Below, in pieces: positions 12,256 through 27,331 of a stretch of DNA of 64,000 nt (its first letter is position 1; each line of letters begins with the position of its first letter). The DNA comes from Diplosphaera chodatii (Eukaryota > Chlorophyta > Trebouxiophyceae > Prasiolales > Stichococcaceae), in contig JAALGY010000021.1 in NCBI GenBank assembly GCA_032358165.1, forward strand, positions 496,001-560,000, in the 5' to 3' direction. The notes beneath the pieces are model-generated. The model worked only from the letters and a program-made list of their open reading frames with translations. It did not search any database and had not been told where the DNA came from. The position numbers were made by a program, and so were the translations under genes.

Positions 12256-15200
12256 TCATGCTGCAGCGACCATGCCAGCCCATGGCTCCAGCACTGCCTG
12301 CTCCTGCCGCAACCGCGCCTTCTCATCCACCCAGCCCCTGAACTTGCCGACCCTGCCGGCAGCAATGTCAGGCGACACGGCGGGCCCCTGCTGCTGCCTA
12401 TGTCGCCTGAAGACATCCTCGGTGTCCAGCACATATGACACCTGCCCACGACACAAGACCAAACCTTATCCTTGGCCTTTCGCCATGTAGGCAACCATGC
12501 CGCTCCTCTGGCACTGCTGTGAGCACCCCCATCACGCCAACACGCAGTGAAGCTGTAAAGCAACGCTTATGCTGGTGAGGCAGGCTGCACCTTGGAGGTG
12601 GCGGTGGCGATCTTGCACTCCAGGCCGTTGGTGAGCTCCACGCCGGTGGCGGGGGGCATGGCCCCGGGGTCGGCCGCCTGCCCGCCCGGGAAGTTGCGCA
12701 GCAGGAACAGCTTGGCTGCCGGGTCTGGCTGCGGCGCGCTGTGCTCCGTGAAGTTGCGAAGGTACGTCGCAAAGCTGGGCTCCAAGATGCCTGCACATGT
12801 ACAACATGTTCCAATAATCATTGCAGTGCAACCTAAATACAGCTCAGCTAGTGAAGGAGGGGGAGGTTTGTGCACAAGTGCTGCAGCTGAAGCAACATCA
12901 GCAAGAGTTTTCTGCAGGGTGGCAATATGATGCTGCAGAAGCTGCAGATATGCAGGTGTTGGAACGTTTGCAGGGACGCCCTCATGATTCCAGTTTGCTC
13001 ATGTAGCTGCTGTCAACCCACAGCGCCTTGGTGTTTGCAAACGAAAACAGCCTATGAGCACCTGACGGTGCCTTCCAAACAAGTCCTGCAGCAGTCTGGA
13101 CAGCGAGCTCACCTGCTGGGACCTCGGACTTGTCGGGGTCCATCATCTGGAAGGACACCTGGTTGCCGGGCAGCGAGGCGAAGCGGAAACAGGTGTCATC
13201 GTGCAGCAGCACGTGCGCGTTAGCAAAGTAGGTGGCGTCCTTTGGCGCCTCGCCCCGCGCCACCTCATACCTGTGGTACATGAGCAAGAGCATGTTCAAG
13301 TCGCCATCCAGTCTACAGTGAGGCACCCGTCAGCCGACAGCTGCCAGCCCATGGCGTCCGTGGATCTGGCACATACGTCTTGAGCACCAAAGGGTGCTGC
13401 AGCATCTGCAAGAAAGCACACCTGTACAACTGGTACAGGGAGTAGTTGAGGTCATCCTGCACAATGGTCTGCAGCTGCTTGACGACCTTGTAGATCAGCT
13501 TCTCCAGCGTGAAAAGCACATACGACCCTGTGCCTACAACAGGGAAGAAAGCAGGTGATGTTGCTGCTCGGCAGGCAGCTTTGGTAGGTGTCTGCCGACA
13601 GGCGGTGCTCACAACTCGCTGCACCCCAACTGCTGCTGAAAGGTGTGCAAGTGCGTGCCACATGCAGTCAGACAAGCAGCGTACCCAGCAGCGCACGACA
13701 GGCATCCTCATACTGGGAGGCGTCCAGGGTGCCGACGATCAGGTCGTGCACCAGTGACATGAACCTGCAGCATGGTTGACAGCACCAGCTTCAGCGTACC
13801 CATGCTGCAGAATGACCCCTTTATCATGTCGCTGTATGGTGCTCGAGATCATGAACGTTGAAGCACATGAAGCGGTCTGCAGGAGCAGTGACACATGGCA
13901 GAAGTGCACCTGGCGTGGGTGGCACGGTACTCCTCAGGCGATTTGCCTTCGCCCTCGGTATGATTGGCGCCGCCACCGCCCAAGTACCCCTGCTTCTTGT
14001 GGCTGCATGTGTGCGCAACGCGTAACCTGCATGTTTCATGAGGTTTTGGTTCAAGACGGAGCATGATCTGCCTGCTGCACTCACAACAGGCATACACGCA
14101 TGGTCATGCACATGAGCAGGCGCATGAGGATGGGCATAGTGACAGCTTTGTAGCAAGATGCATACAAGAAACCCAGCAGTGCACCTGTCGTACAGGTACT
14201 GATGCAAGCGGAAGAACACGTAGTAGTTCTCGTTGCCATAGAACACGCGGGAGGGCAGCTCAGGTTTCTCCTCTGGCGCCTGCAGTGCATCCCGGGAACG
14301 TGTAGGTCACAGACGATCATGCTCCTCATGCTGCAGGGACCATGTTGTGACCACAGCGACACAGGGCAGGAGGCGGTCCATCGCACCGCTGCGTCGTCAC
14401 CGTCGCTGACTGGCGGTGGGGCTGGCCGTGCAACAGGCGCTAGTGGCTTGCAGTCGCCGTACCGCGCCTGGCTGGCCTCCTCACCCTCGTCATCTGCATG
14501 CGCAAGCAAGTCAGGTGGCACACACCTGAAGCTGCATCTGGACAATCCTGGTGCATGCATGCGCTTTGCTGCATGCATTATGCACAGCAAGAGTTTGAAC
14601 CTGAGCTGTGCTCCGAGCGGGCGAGGTCATCCTCGTCCTTACTCACAGCGGCGCCATCTGCATCCATTGGCTTTGGCCCGTCCGCATCATCCTGCACACA
14701 CAGGTTGCAGCCTGTAAGACGTGAAATATGTGGCACTGCAGGAGGCTTCTGCATGCTGCGACCCGGTCTGCATGCAGCAGGTACCCCATCACTGAGCCAG
14801 TCCATGGACCGCAGCGCACCTTGTCAGCGCCCGGCGTGCTGTCGCTGGACACGCCGCTGTTGGCGTCGCCCGCCCGAGGCGCTGGCGAGTCCGCTGCCTC
14901 ATCCGCCTGATTGCAGGTATGACACGTGTGTATGTTGATCATGCTCTGGTCCGTCACTGACGACATCCACACAGCACCAGCAGCCCAATATGGCATGCGT
15001 TTAGAGAGGAGTGGCCACCTCTGCTGCGGCGTCCGCAAGCATGTCGGCGGCTGTCTTGTCCTTGACCTCCTCGAAGGGCGCGGGCGTGCCTCCACGCTCG
15101 TCCTCATTCGCGCCTGTGTCCGTGTCTGTGTCTGCGCCATCCTTCTCTGCCTGCTGGTTGACCAGCAACACCACAGTGATGCCGTCAGCCACTAGCAGCT

Positions 15201-18200
15201 GACAATGGCAAGCGCAACTGTCGGCAAGAGGCGTGAACAGGTGCTCCCAAGCTGGGCTTCTGTGCGGGCAGGCATGCATCTCACCTGCAGCATGGCCAGG
15301 CGCTTGTGCTTGAGCGGCGACTTGAGGCCAGACGGCTTGCTGCTTCCCTCATCAACTGTGGGCTCTGGCACCGGCTGCAGCACGATTGCAACATGGTTGC
15401 TGATAAGCATCTGATTGGCGTTGAAATGTGGAATGCAAGGTCGATCAGCAATTCGATTCTGGCTTCCCATGTAACGGAATTGGACGTCAAGTGGACAATG
15501 AGTCCCTCCGCATGATTGAACTGCTGCCAGTTGTGCACCTCGGGCGCACGGGCGGGCAGGCCAAAGAAGTCCTCCATGAGCCCAGTGTACAGCTGCAGCG
15601 TCCTGGAAGCCAGTTCTGGCGTCATCATCTCCTTCAGCGAGTTGCGCAACACAACATACACGTCCTGCAGCCAGCAATACAGCCTCTCAGCACGACGAAA
15701 AGCACATTGTGGCAGTCGCAACAAGGTGGTTGCGCCGCAGGACAGCTGCCAACATGTCGTGGCGACGCATCCCCGTCGGTTTCACCTCGTGGACATTGCG
15801 TGCAGGGAAGGTGTAGGTGAGGTCAGCGTGCAGGCGCGCAGAGAAGTCAGCGGCTGCAGACACTGCCGCCAGGCCGCCGTCTGCAAGTCGCCGGCGCTCC
15901 ACAATCTCTGCAGCAAGTGCACATCATCACAGCTGTGTGCAGCTGCAAGCATGCTTTTGCCTGGCACCGATGCAACATTTGCTATGTGCTACTGGCGCAT
16001 GTGTCGACATGCAAATCTGTCATCATCGAAGCCATGGCAAGCAGAACAGCAGCAGGAAGCCAGATCACGCACCGCGGATGTCGCCAATCATGCCCTTGGC
16101 ACCCAGCAGCCGCTTGTCTGTTTGCTTGAAGTAGAAGGACCGGTGGTCGAGCGACTTGTGGTAGTTGGCATCATACACCCTTTGCCAGAGCGGCGACATC
16201 TGCCTCTTGTTTTCCCGCCTGCAGGGCCAGCCAGAGCAGCCTGTTCAACCCAGGGCCAGTGCTGCAGCCACAGGCTATCAGGTCAGCAACCAAACTCTGG
16301 ATGCGGCGCAGTCCAGGTGCAAGAAGTTGGCGCACCATTCAGAGTCTTTCTGCACCAGGCGGGCCAGGACCACCGGGATGGCAACCGCCGGGTTCTTCCG
16401 CAGCAGATCCCCCATCTGCAAATCAGGTTGCAACGAGTGGAGCAGGGACGCCGTTGCTTGTGATGGGACATGGGCACGCCGACCAGCCAGCAGCACAAAA
16501 TATTCTTGCGACCACTGACCTGCTGGCCGCTCTCGCCGTAGATGCGCTGCACGGCGCGCAGGTGGACGGCATTGAGCGCGCCCCTTTCCCCCGACCCCGG
16601 CGGCGCCCACCGCGCCCGCTCCTCTGGGTCCAGCTCCTGAGGGTTGGTGTGCCAACGAGCATCAGCACAATCCGCCGGCCCTCGCAGTGACGTCGCAAAG
16701 GGGTTACATGTCCGCTCACCCTGTGCAACCACTTGCACCGCTGCTGGTGTCACATGACCCGGCAAGGCGAATGGCCCCGGTGAGCACCTCCAGCTGGCGT
16801 GCCAGGTTCGCCATGGTGCGCATGGCGGAGGCGTTGGTCTCGATCATCATGTCCAGCTCGAAGCGGTCGTCCTCCACACGGAACAGCGCCTCCTCATACT
16901 GGTTCTTCCGCATGTGCTGCAGGCGATGGGAGGCTCAGCAATGTCAGGATTGCAGATTCCAACAGCACACCACGAGCTGTGCTTTGCAGCTGCTCAGGAC
17001 AGCAGGCCCGGAGCTCATGCCAGAAAGCTGATGTGTGGTGTACAGGAAGCAGCATTACATTGCACACATGTTTCACCTTGAAAGAGTAGTCCTCCGAGCC
17101 GGAGGTGACAGACACCCATTCATCGTTGAGGAGACCCTGCAGCATCCTGTTAATGCGGCGCCCAGAACACGGCAGCTCGGGATAGTTCTGTGGCAGCTGC
17201 ACATAGCTGGTGGTGCAGCGCTTCCAGTTGGTCACGTCCAGCTCGCTCACTGGCCGCGTCGCCAGCTTCTCCTGCTGCGACAGTTGCTGCACAAGGCACA
17301 AAGAATACGTTGGGATTTGCCTCACGTAGAAGATGCAAGCTGAAATTTGACAAAACCTTCTGTTATCACAAGTGATGTGCAACTAAGCCTCACAAACCGA
17401 CCTGTGGCAAGCTTGCAGGAAAGCGATAGTGCACACCTTCATGCGGGTGATGTCACGGATGGTCATCTTGCCCTGTGACACCATCTTGCCGTCCAGGTCA
17501 AAGTCCAGGATCTCACACCGCGTCAGGAAGTCGTTGAAGCCCAGCTGCAAGTATTTCACATTGCATTGTCCCCCGTGACATGCACGTAGTGTATGGGATG
17601 ATCCCATTGGCCGCAGGCAGATGGTGAGTTCAGTCCATGCAGTAGACGCGAAAGGCGTGCGGAGTGGACACACTATCAATGCAGCGGAAGCAGCGTGAGA
17701 GAGCGCACCGCAAGGTCGGAGTAGCGGCCTATGAGGTCGTGCACCAGGTGCGTGAGCTCAGACTTAGAGATGACCTCCTGGGCATACAGGTTCAGGCACT
17801 TGAGGAAGTCCTGGTACGCCTCCCGGCTGCGCAGCTTGTTCTTCACCTTCTCGAAGAAGTGCAGCTCCTTGGCCAGGTTTGTCCTTGCAAAGCCTTCCTC
17901 CTCTGCAGCAGGTGTACACCCATGTTTTAGCCAGTTGCATATTTGTCAACTTCTGACTTGGTCGTGTTGTCAAAATCAACTCGCACAAGGTGGCTGTGCT
18001 CCGATGCGCCTGAGGGCTGCACGAGGTGGAGCAGGCGTCCTTCAGTTGGACAGAGGCTGAAAAGTACATGGAGGTCACCAGGGGGCCATCACATCACGAC
18101 TGGATCACAACTGACCTGCATAGTCGGGGTCCTCGCCGCGCCGCGTCTTGCGCTTGGGTGGGAACCCGCCCGCGCTGATGGCGCCCATGCGGCTGTAGGG

Positions 18201-19967
18201 CTTGCCGCGTCCCAGCGGGCGCTTGACACCCTGCAGTGCAGTCCGCAGGGCATATGCGGTGGGTGATTACACTATCAGTGTTGGCACGGTCGTGCGATTG
18301 CACCCTCCTGATCCTGCTGCTGCTGCGCATATGGCCGCACCTGCTGTGCCGGGGGCGTAGAGTCAGGCAGGAAGTATGTGAACTCCTCCAACAGGTCGCT
18401 GTGACTCTTGAACAGCTGCGCCACCTGCGGTGTTTTCAGATGCAACATCAGCAAGATCCCATTTTGCACAGGGGTGGCAGCGGTGTGAGGTTGCTGTGCA
18501 AGGAGAGCGTCAAGGCAATGCACGCACGGGCACGGTCAGCATGCAAAGCACACCTCCTCATAGACGTTGGTGATGGTCTTCTGGCCCTTCCGGTACATGT
18601 TGAGGATCTCCAGGAAGGCTTTGTAGACGCGCTCGTCGTTGCTGAAGCGCGTCTGCAGTGTACATGGGGGCTGTGTCAAGCTCACCCGCGTGGTCTTGGG
18701 CAGGGCGGAAGGCACAAATCCGCCCGTGAGCACTGGCCAAGACGTTTCTCTACCTTGATCTTGTTGACGTAGTTGATCGCCTGGTCAAACTCCACGGGCT
18801 GCTTGGGCTTCTGCTCATCCTCAAGCGGCATCTCGATCTCGTACCCCTGTAGGCATGAAGAGCAGTCTGTCAACCACTTGAGATACAATTGATATGTGGT
18901 GCTCTTGCAGCTCGCGATCAGGATGCAGCAATGACCTGAGACTTGAGTGCACCTTGGGCAGGAAGGTGTTGAAGCCCAGGATCAGCTCGCGGTGGCCAGC
19001 AAACAGCTCCTTGACACGGACAATCACGCCAGCAGTGTCCACCCTGTCAACCAGTTCGTCTTGTTTTAGCCACCTGATTGCTTCACTACTGCTATACTTC
19101 ACTTTTTGTGGCGACATGATCATCTGCACGCTGCAAAAGTAATCTGCAGCATGCGCCAAGGCCGCCGTGAGGCTACAACCACATGGATCATGAGAGGTCT
19201 ACGACTTTCGGCAGCTCCGTGCGGGAATGAGCAGGTGTCACGATCACGGAAGTGGTGATCAGCACCATGATCGATTGTGTTTTGCGACCATGTGAGCTCG
19301 AGCACCGTGCCAGCTTGCGAGTCTCGAAGCAAGGGGTTTCAATACACTACCAACGAGTATGTTTCGCTGCAGGGCAAGTTCGGAACGACGCCAACGCAGC
19401 GACTCTGGTCGCTACAGGCGGCGGGCGGCGCACCTGGAGGCCTTGAACTCCTTCATGATCTCCAAGAACTCGTCGTAGATGTGCTTGTCGTTTGCGAAGC
19501 GTGTTTTCACCTCCCGGAGGTAGCTCAGCGCATCATTGGTTGTCAGCTTCCCGGCCCCGGTCGCTCCGGCGGTTCCGGGGCCCAATGCGCCCCCATATGA
19601 TGCACCCACGCCCCTGCCATCAGACGGGTGCAGTTTCATGCACTGAGCATCTGGAATCTGCAAATCAGACTGTCATAGCAGAAAAGTGGTACCCAGGCAG
19701 TCAGCGTGCGAGCATGTTCAGCAGCCCCCGAGGCATGCAGGAGACTCCAGACCCCATGCTCTTGCGTCGTGGACCTTGGACACCATGAATGCAGCAAGGG
19801 AAGAGCGCAGGAGGTTTACTGCCTATCCAAGCCACGCAGGAGTTGAAGGGGGTCCCATGCAGCAACATGCACAATGCGCAGCCTCACCTCTGGTACGGTC
19901 TCTTGGCAGGTCCACCACCCCCGTACATCCCGCCGTCATCCCGACCACGCTTTCCCAGCCCTGACAT
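12256..19967 (-). CDS. SIN3: SIN3-family paired-amphipathic-helix transcriptional corepressor
   Basis: Nuclear scaffold that binds transcription factors through PAH domains and recruits histone deacetylase. More than 20 exons over 7.7 kb. ATG at 19967 opens [20 protein letters not shown] then AKRPYQ. PAH1: [17 protein letters not shown] with [13 protein letters not shown] (about 19450-19560), continuing in [20 protein letters not shown] and GFNTFLPK (about 18955-19040). PAH2: [54 protein letters not shown] (about 18370-18800). PAH3: [20 protein letters not shown] (about 17700-17880). The HDAC-interaction/SIN3 core follows: [76 protein letters not shown] (about 16790-17540), then [20 protein letters not shown] (about 16140-16200). 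Acidic low-complexity linkers lie at about 14460-15180. The C-terminal domain contains [20 protein letters not shown] (about 14185-14250). Stop complement 12256-12258. Confidence 0.93.
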
Positions 19968-20670
19968 GACTATCGCTCGATTCTAAACTTTGTTCAGCCT
20001 GATCCTGCCACTGCGCCGCGGCCGCGGGCCAGCCGGCGCAGACCCAAAGCCTCAACACAGCCTCGTAGGTGTGTTGGTGGCGGTAAATGGTGCTGAGGAG
20101 CGAGGAAAGCTGCTAACTTAGTGTCGGGTTGCGACTGATATGAGATTCCCAGCTGTTCTCCCTCGCCCGCACCCCGCAGGGGAAGTGGAGCTCTTGGAGG
20201 GACCCTTTCTAGTGTCTCCTTCTGGCCATCAATTCTGGCTATCAATTGGAATTGGCAGTGGAAAGGCGAGGTGGTGCCTGTGCTTATAATCTTGTTGCGG
20301 ACTTTGCCAGACGTTCGCCTGCATCGTTGTGCGGCTTTACATCATTAATAGATGCTGTGGCTGTCAGGCGCTGCATCTGGCTGTGTCCCTTGCTAGCTGC
20401 ACAGGCTTCGCCCCTGGGATCGATCGTTGTGCGCTGAGCTCGCACCAGCGTCTGCAGCTTTTTGTGGCGTTGCAGCAGTGATACACCCGTTTTGTTACAC
20501 AGGCCCTTCGCTGCTCCAGGGCTGTGGCATATTATGAGCATCCAACGCTATGCAAGAGCGTTGTATGCAAAGTCGCTGTTGCTGCTTTGCAATTGAAGCC
20601 TCGGCCCGGCTGAGGCTGTGAAGCTTACATTTCGCAGCTGTGCAGCATTCAGCACAGGTCAGCAGACACC
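19968..20670. promoter_or_regulatory. divergent intergenic region, SIN3 / SEC23
   Basis: 703 bases between opposite start codons. It must hold both promoters and both 5' leaders. No coding exon or diagnostic box was recognised. Confidence 0.35.
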
Positions 20671-24587
<3,917 letters not shown>

Positions 24588-25336
24588 GGGAGAAGGCGCG
24601 GATGTCGATGGGAGGGCATCCTGCAAGCAAGCTGAGCATCTGCGTGACTGCTCGCCATGCTGGCAACCATGCACTGCAGAACAAGTGCTGTGAATGACTG
24701 CAGCATGGTGATATAGGTCAAGCTGGTGCCTAGGTCAGACAGCGGCATAGCACACGAGATGTATGATTGAACTGTGTTGGGTCTGTATCTGGAGGGTATC
24801 CAATTCTGTCCGGGCGCATTGCAGTGGTGCAACAGGTTTACAACTCCACCAATGCACATGGCACCAATTACACAACTGACTGCTGCTTTCCTCAAGCTCA
24901 CACCTGATGATGTGCACTGCTGTCCATATCTGACAGGCGCCTGCCAATAGCAGCATGCACAACATGTGGATCTGTGTGCCCAATGCTGGCGCCGGCAAAC
25001 ACCTCAAGGGCGCCAAAATCAGACGATCGGCTTGTGACCTTCCCTCTGCTGACGACCCTACAACAAAGCAAGCATCTTAGATCGCTGTGACCACTCCTGT
25101 ATAGATGCAAGTCATTCTTCATCTGCACAACCATGCGCCACGTGCATTTAAAGGCGAAGCATGGGACCCACCGCAGTCACCTGGCGATGACCTTGCAGCT
25201 GCTGAAGGGCTGGGAGGCCACAGACATTCGTGTTGCTGCATTCCACATCGGCTGCACCTGCAGTTAGCATCTGCAGGCATATCTGCACGTCCTACTCCCT
25301 TATGTGTTGAAGTACCAACCAGCCATTTGTCTCATG
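24588..25336. other. convergent 3' region between SEC23 and the HIT-like gene
   Basis: 749 bases between facing stop codons with no recognised exon. Two minus-strand TGTAA motifs (complements near 24838-24842 and 24868-24872) are candidate signals for the minus-strand gene, and no plus-strand copy was found. Confidence 0.4.
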
Positions 25337-27074
25337 TTAGTCAAGATAAGCACGTGCTTGACTTGTTATGTCGCCTACCGCTGCATTGAAAGACGGGCAT
25401 TCCAGGTCGTTGATCACCACTCGGAGCGCAGCATACAGGGCAACCGCAAAGCCCTGAGACGTCAGGCTGCGGCCGTGAATGATTATTTCGGCATCCTTCC
25501 GCGGCGTGAGTGAAGCATACAAGCTGGCCCTGCAAATGACACTGCCGTTCTTGTTTGTGACAGCGTCCTGTGAGTGGACAATGTAAACATATTTTGATGC
25601 GATCAGCTCAGGAGTGAATACGAGCAGTATACGTGCATGAAACTCACCTGTCTTCAGACGGACCATACTGGTGTGCAAGCCCCAATGCGGCGTGCGCACG
25701 CCAAATGTCATCATAGCAACAGGCGCCATCATGCTGGACCTCATAGGATGCTGCTGCCTGCATCATATCCAGGTCCGCTGGAAATGGCACCTGCGGAGGC
25801 ATCCTGCTGACTATCGAGTGCATTGTATTACTGTGGTACAACATTATCCTGCTGTGCTGCTAACGCCGGGATGCACTTTCGCTGTGCCCACCTCACTGAG
25901 CACCGTCTGCGCGTGGCCATGAAACTGGCTGGCGCCTGCGCGTGGCAAGTTGTTCCACAGCAGCAGCGGCCAAAATTGCCTGCTCGTCTGCCGTGTGTCG
26001 TCACTCAACGACATCACAGAGGTGCTCTCTGCTGCAACATCTGCGTTGCTGCTCCTTCCACTGAGCAAGCCTGAGCTGTCTGGACCACTCTCGAGTGCTG
26101 CCTCTGCAGCAGCGTCGAACCAGCGCGAGCCGGCATGCAGCAGCTGCTGCACGTCTGTGGCTGTGAAGGCCAGCGGGTCGTGATGCTTGAACAGCAAGAC
26201 GCCATGCGCTGGGGCACAGTACTTGAACAGGTTGGATGCCGACACAATGTTGCCAACCTCAACCCTGCAGCATGGCATGACCAGCACTTGCACGGGCACC
26301 GCACAAAGCATGTGGACAGCAACATATGAACAGTTCAGGTTGTCACCTGCCGAAGCTGTCCTCTGCAGTGTTCGTCTCCCAGCTGCAGAAGTCGCAACTG
26401 CCCGCTGGGCCGCCCGTCGTGTCCAGAGCTGCCACAGCGTCCGCCATGTTATGCACCTTACCACGTGCAAATGTCTGTGGCTTGTGGGAGCGTGCAGCAT
26501 TGAACCAGGCCTGCGCTGATAGGACAGGCACGAGACTCCTGTCATGCGGTGAACCACGATGAGAAATATGTGCAAAACTAAACGATGGTTGCACGTCTTT
26601 GACAACACATGTGACGCACCGCGCAGCGCACCTGCTCATGTGTCACTCTGTTGGTGAAGCTGACGACCATTTGAGACTCCAGAACGGCGCCGTACCTGGT
26701 CTTCAGAGCGTCGCTGACTTTGCAACGTGTTTCGTCTGCTTTGGCGTGCAGCACACGTCTGATGATGTCGGCATCCCGCCCTGCTGAATCACATGCCGCT
26801 GGCCATTCCCTCGCCAGCTCAAACACATCATTGTAGGGCTGAGATCGCATCGTTGTGATGAGTCGATGATGCTTCTGGGCTGTCAAAGCATGCCCGAACA
26901 CTGCCAGGGGCCACAGGCTGATCGGCAGGGAAGGCCGTGCGCACAGGCGGTCCGGCAGCATGGTCTCATGCACGTATGCACGGGCTGCCCTGTCTTCGAC
27001 GTTGCAATCCGCCAGTCGAAAGAGTGACTTACCACCTTACGCATGTGGTCGGCACAGAGGCGAATGCAGTTCAT
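25337..27074 (-). CDS. HIT/GalT-superfamily nucleotidyltransferase-like protein, exact function unknown
   Basis: About six exons. The best marker is NNLPRAGASQFHGHAQ (about 25905-25955): a His-x-His-x-Gln motif placed like the active site of galactose-1-phosphate uridylyltransferase-type enzymes. Upstream, CDFCSWETNTAEDSFGR (about 26345-26400) gives a Cys-x-x-Cys pair in the position of the zinc Cys of that superfamily, preceded by FARGKVHNMADAVAAL. Between them lie VGNIVSASNLFKYCAP and GVLLFKHHDPLAF, equivalent to the strand before the active site. The C-terminus (about 25337-25570) has LTPRKDAEIIIHGRSLTSQG then FAVALYAALRVVIND, and stop complement 25337-25339. The start is unsure: ATG 27074 opens a short exon (MNCIRLCADHMRK) with a good GTAAGT donor, while ATG 26850 (MRSQPYNDVFELARE) would give a one-exon-shorter protein. 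Substrate cannot be read from sequence. Confidence 0.7.
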
Positions 27075-27331
27075 GGGGCAGCATGCGCATGCTGGGCAGA
27101 CATGGCCCTCAGGTCCCGCCCAGGGCCGAAACGAAACACGGGGGTCGTGTTCTTATGTATCGCCCTTGTTATGCAGATATCTGCACGCGCGAAGAGCGTG
27201 GTGCAGCAGCTGGAGGGTGAGCCAGAGTGTACGCAACAGCCCTTGGCGCAGTTGTACCGCTCAGAGCTCTGTCTTGCCGCCTGCGCTCCGCGTAGGCGTG
27301 GCCTCTACGGCGTGCACCTTGCTTGGTAGCA

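Noticed and set aside
15516..16463. 315-codon open frame on the plus strand
   Set aside because: It is antisense to SIN3 exons that carry clear SIN3 motifs; GC-rich exons give long antisense frames by codon bias.
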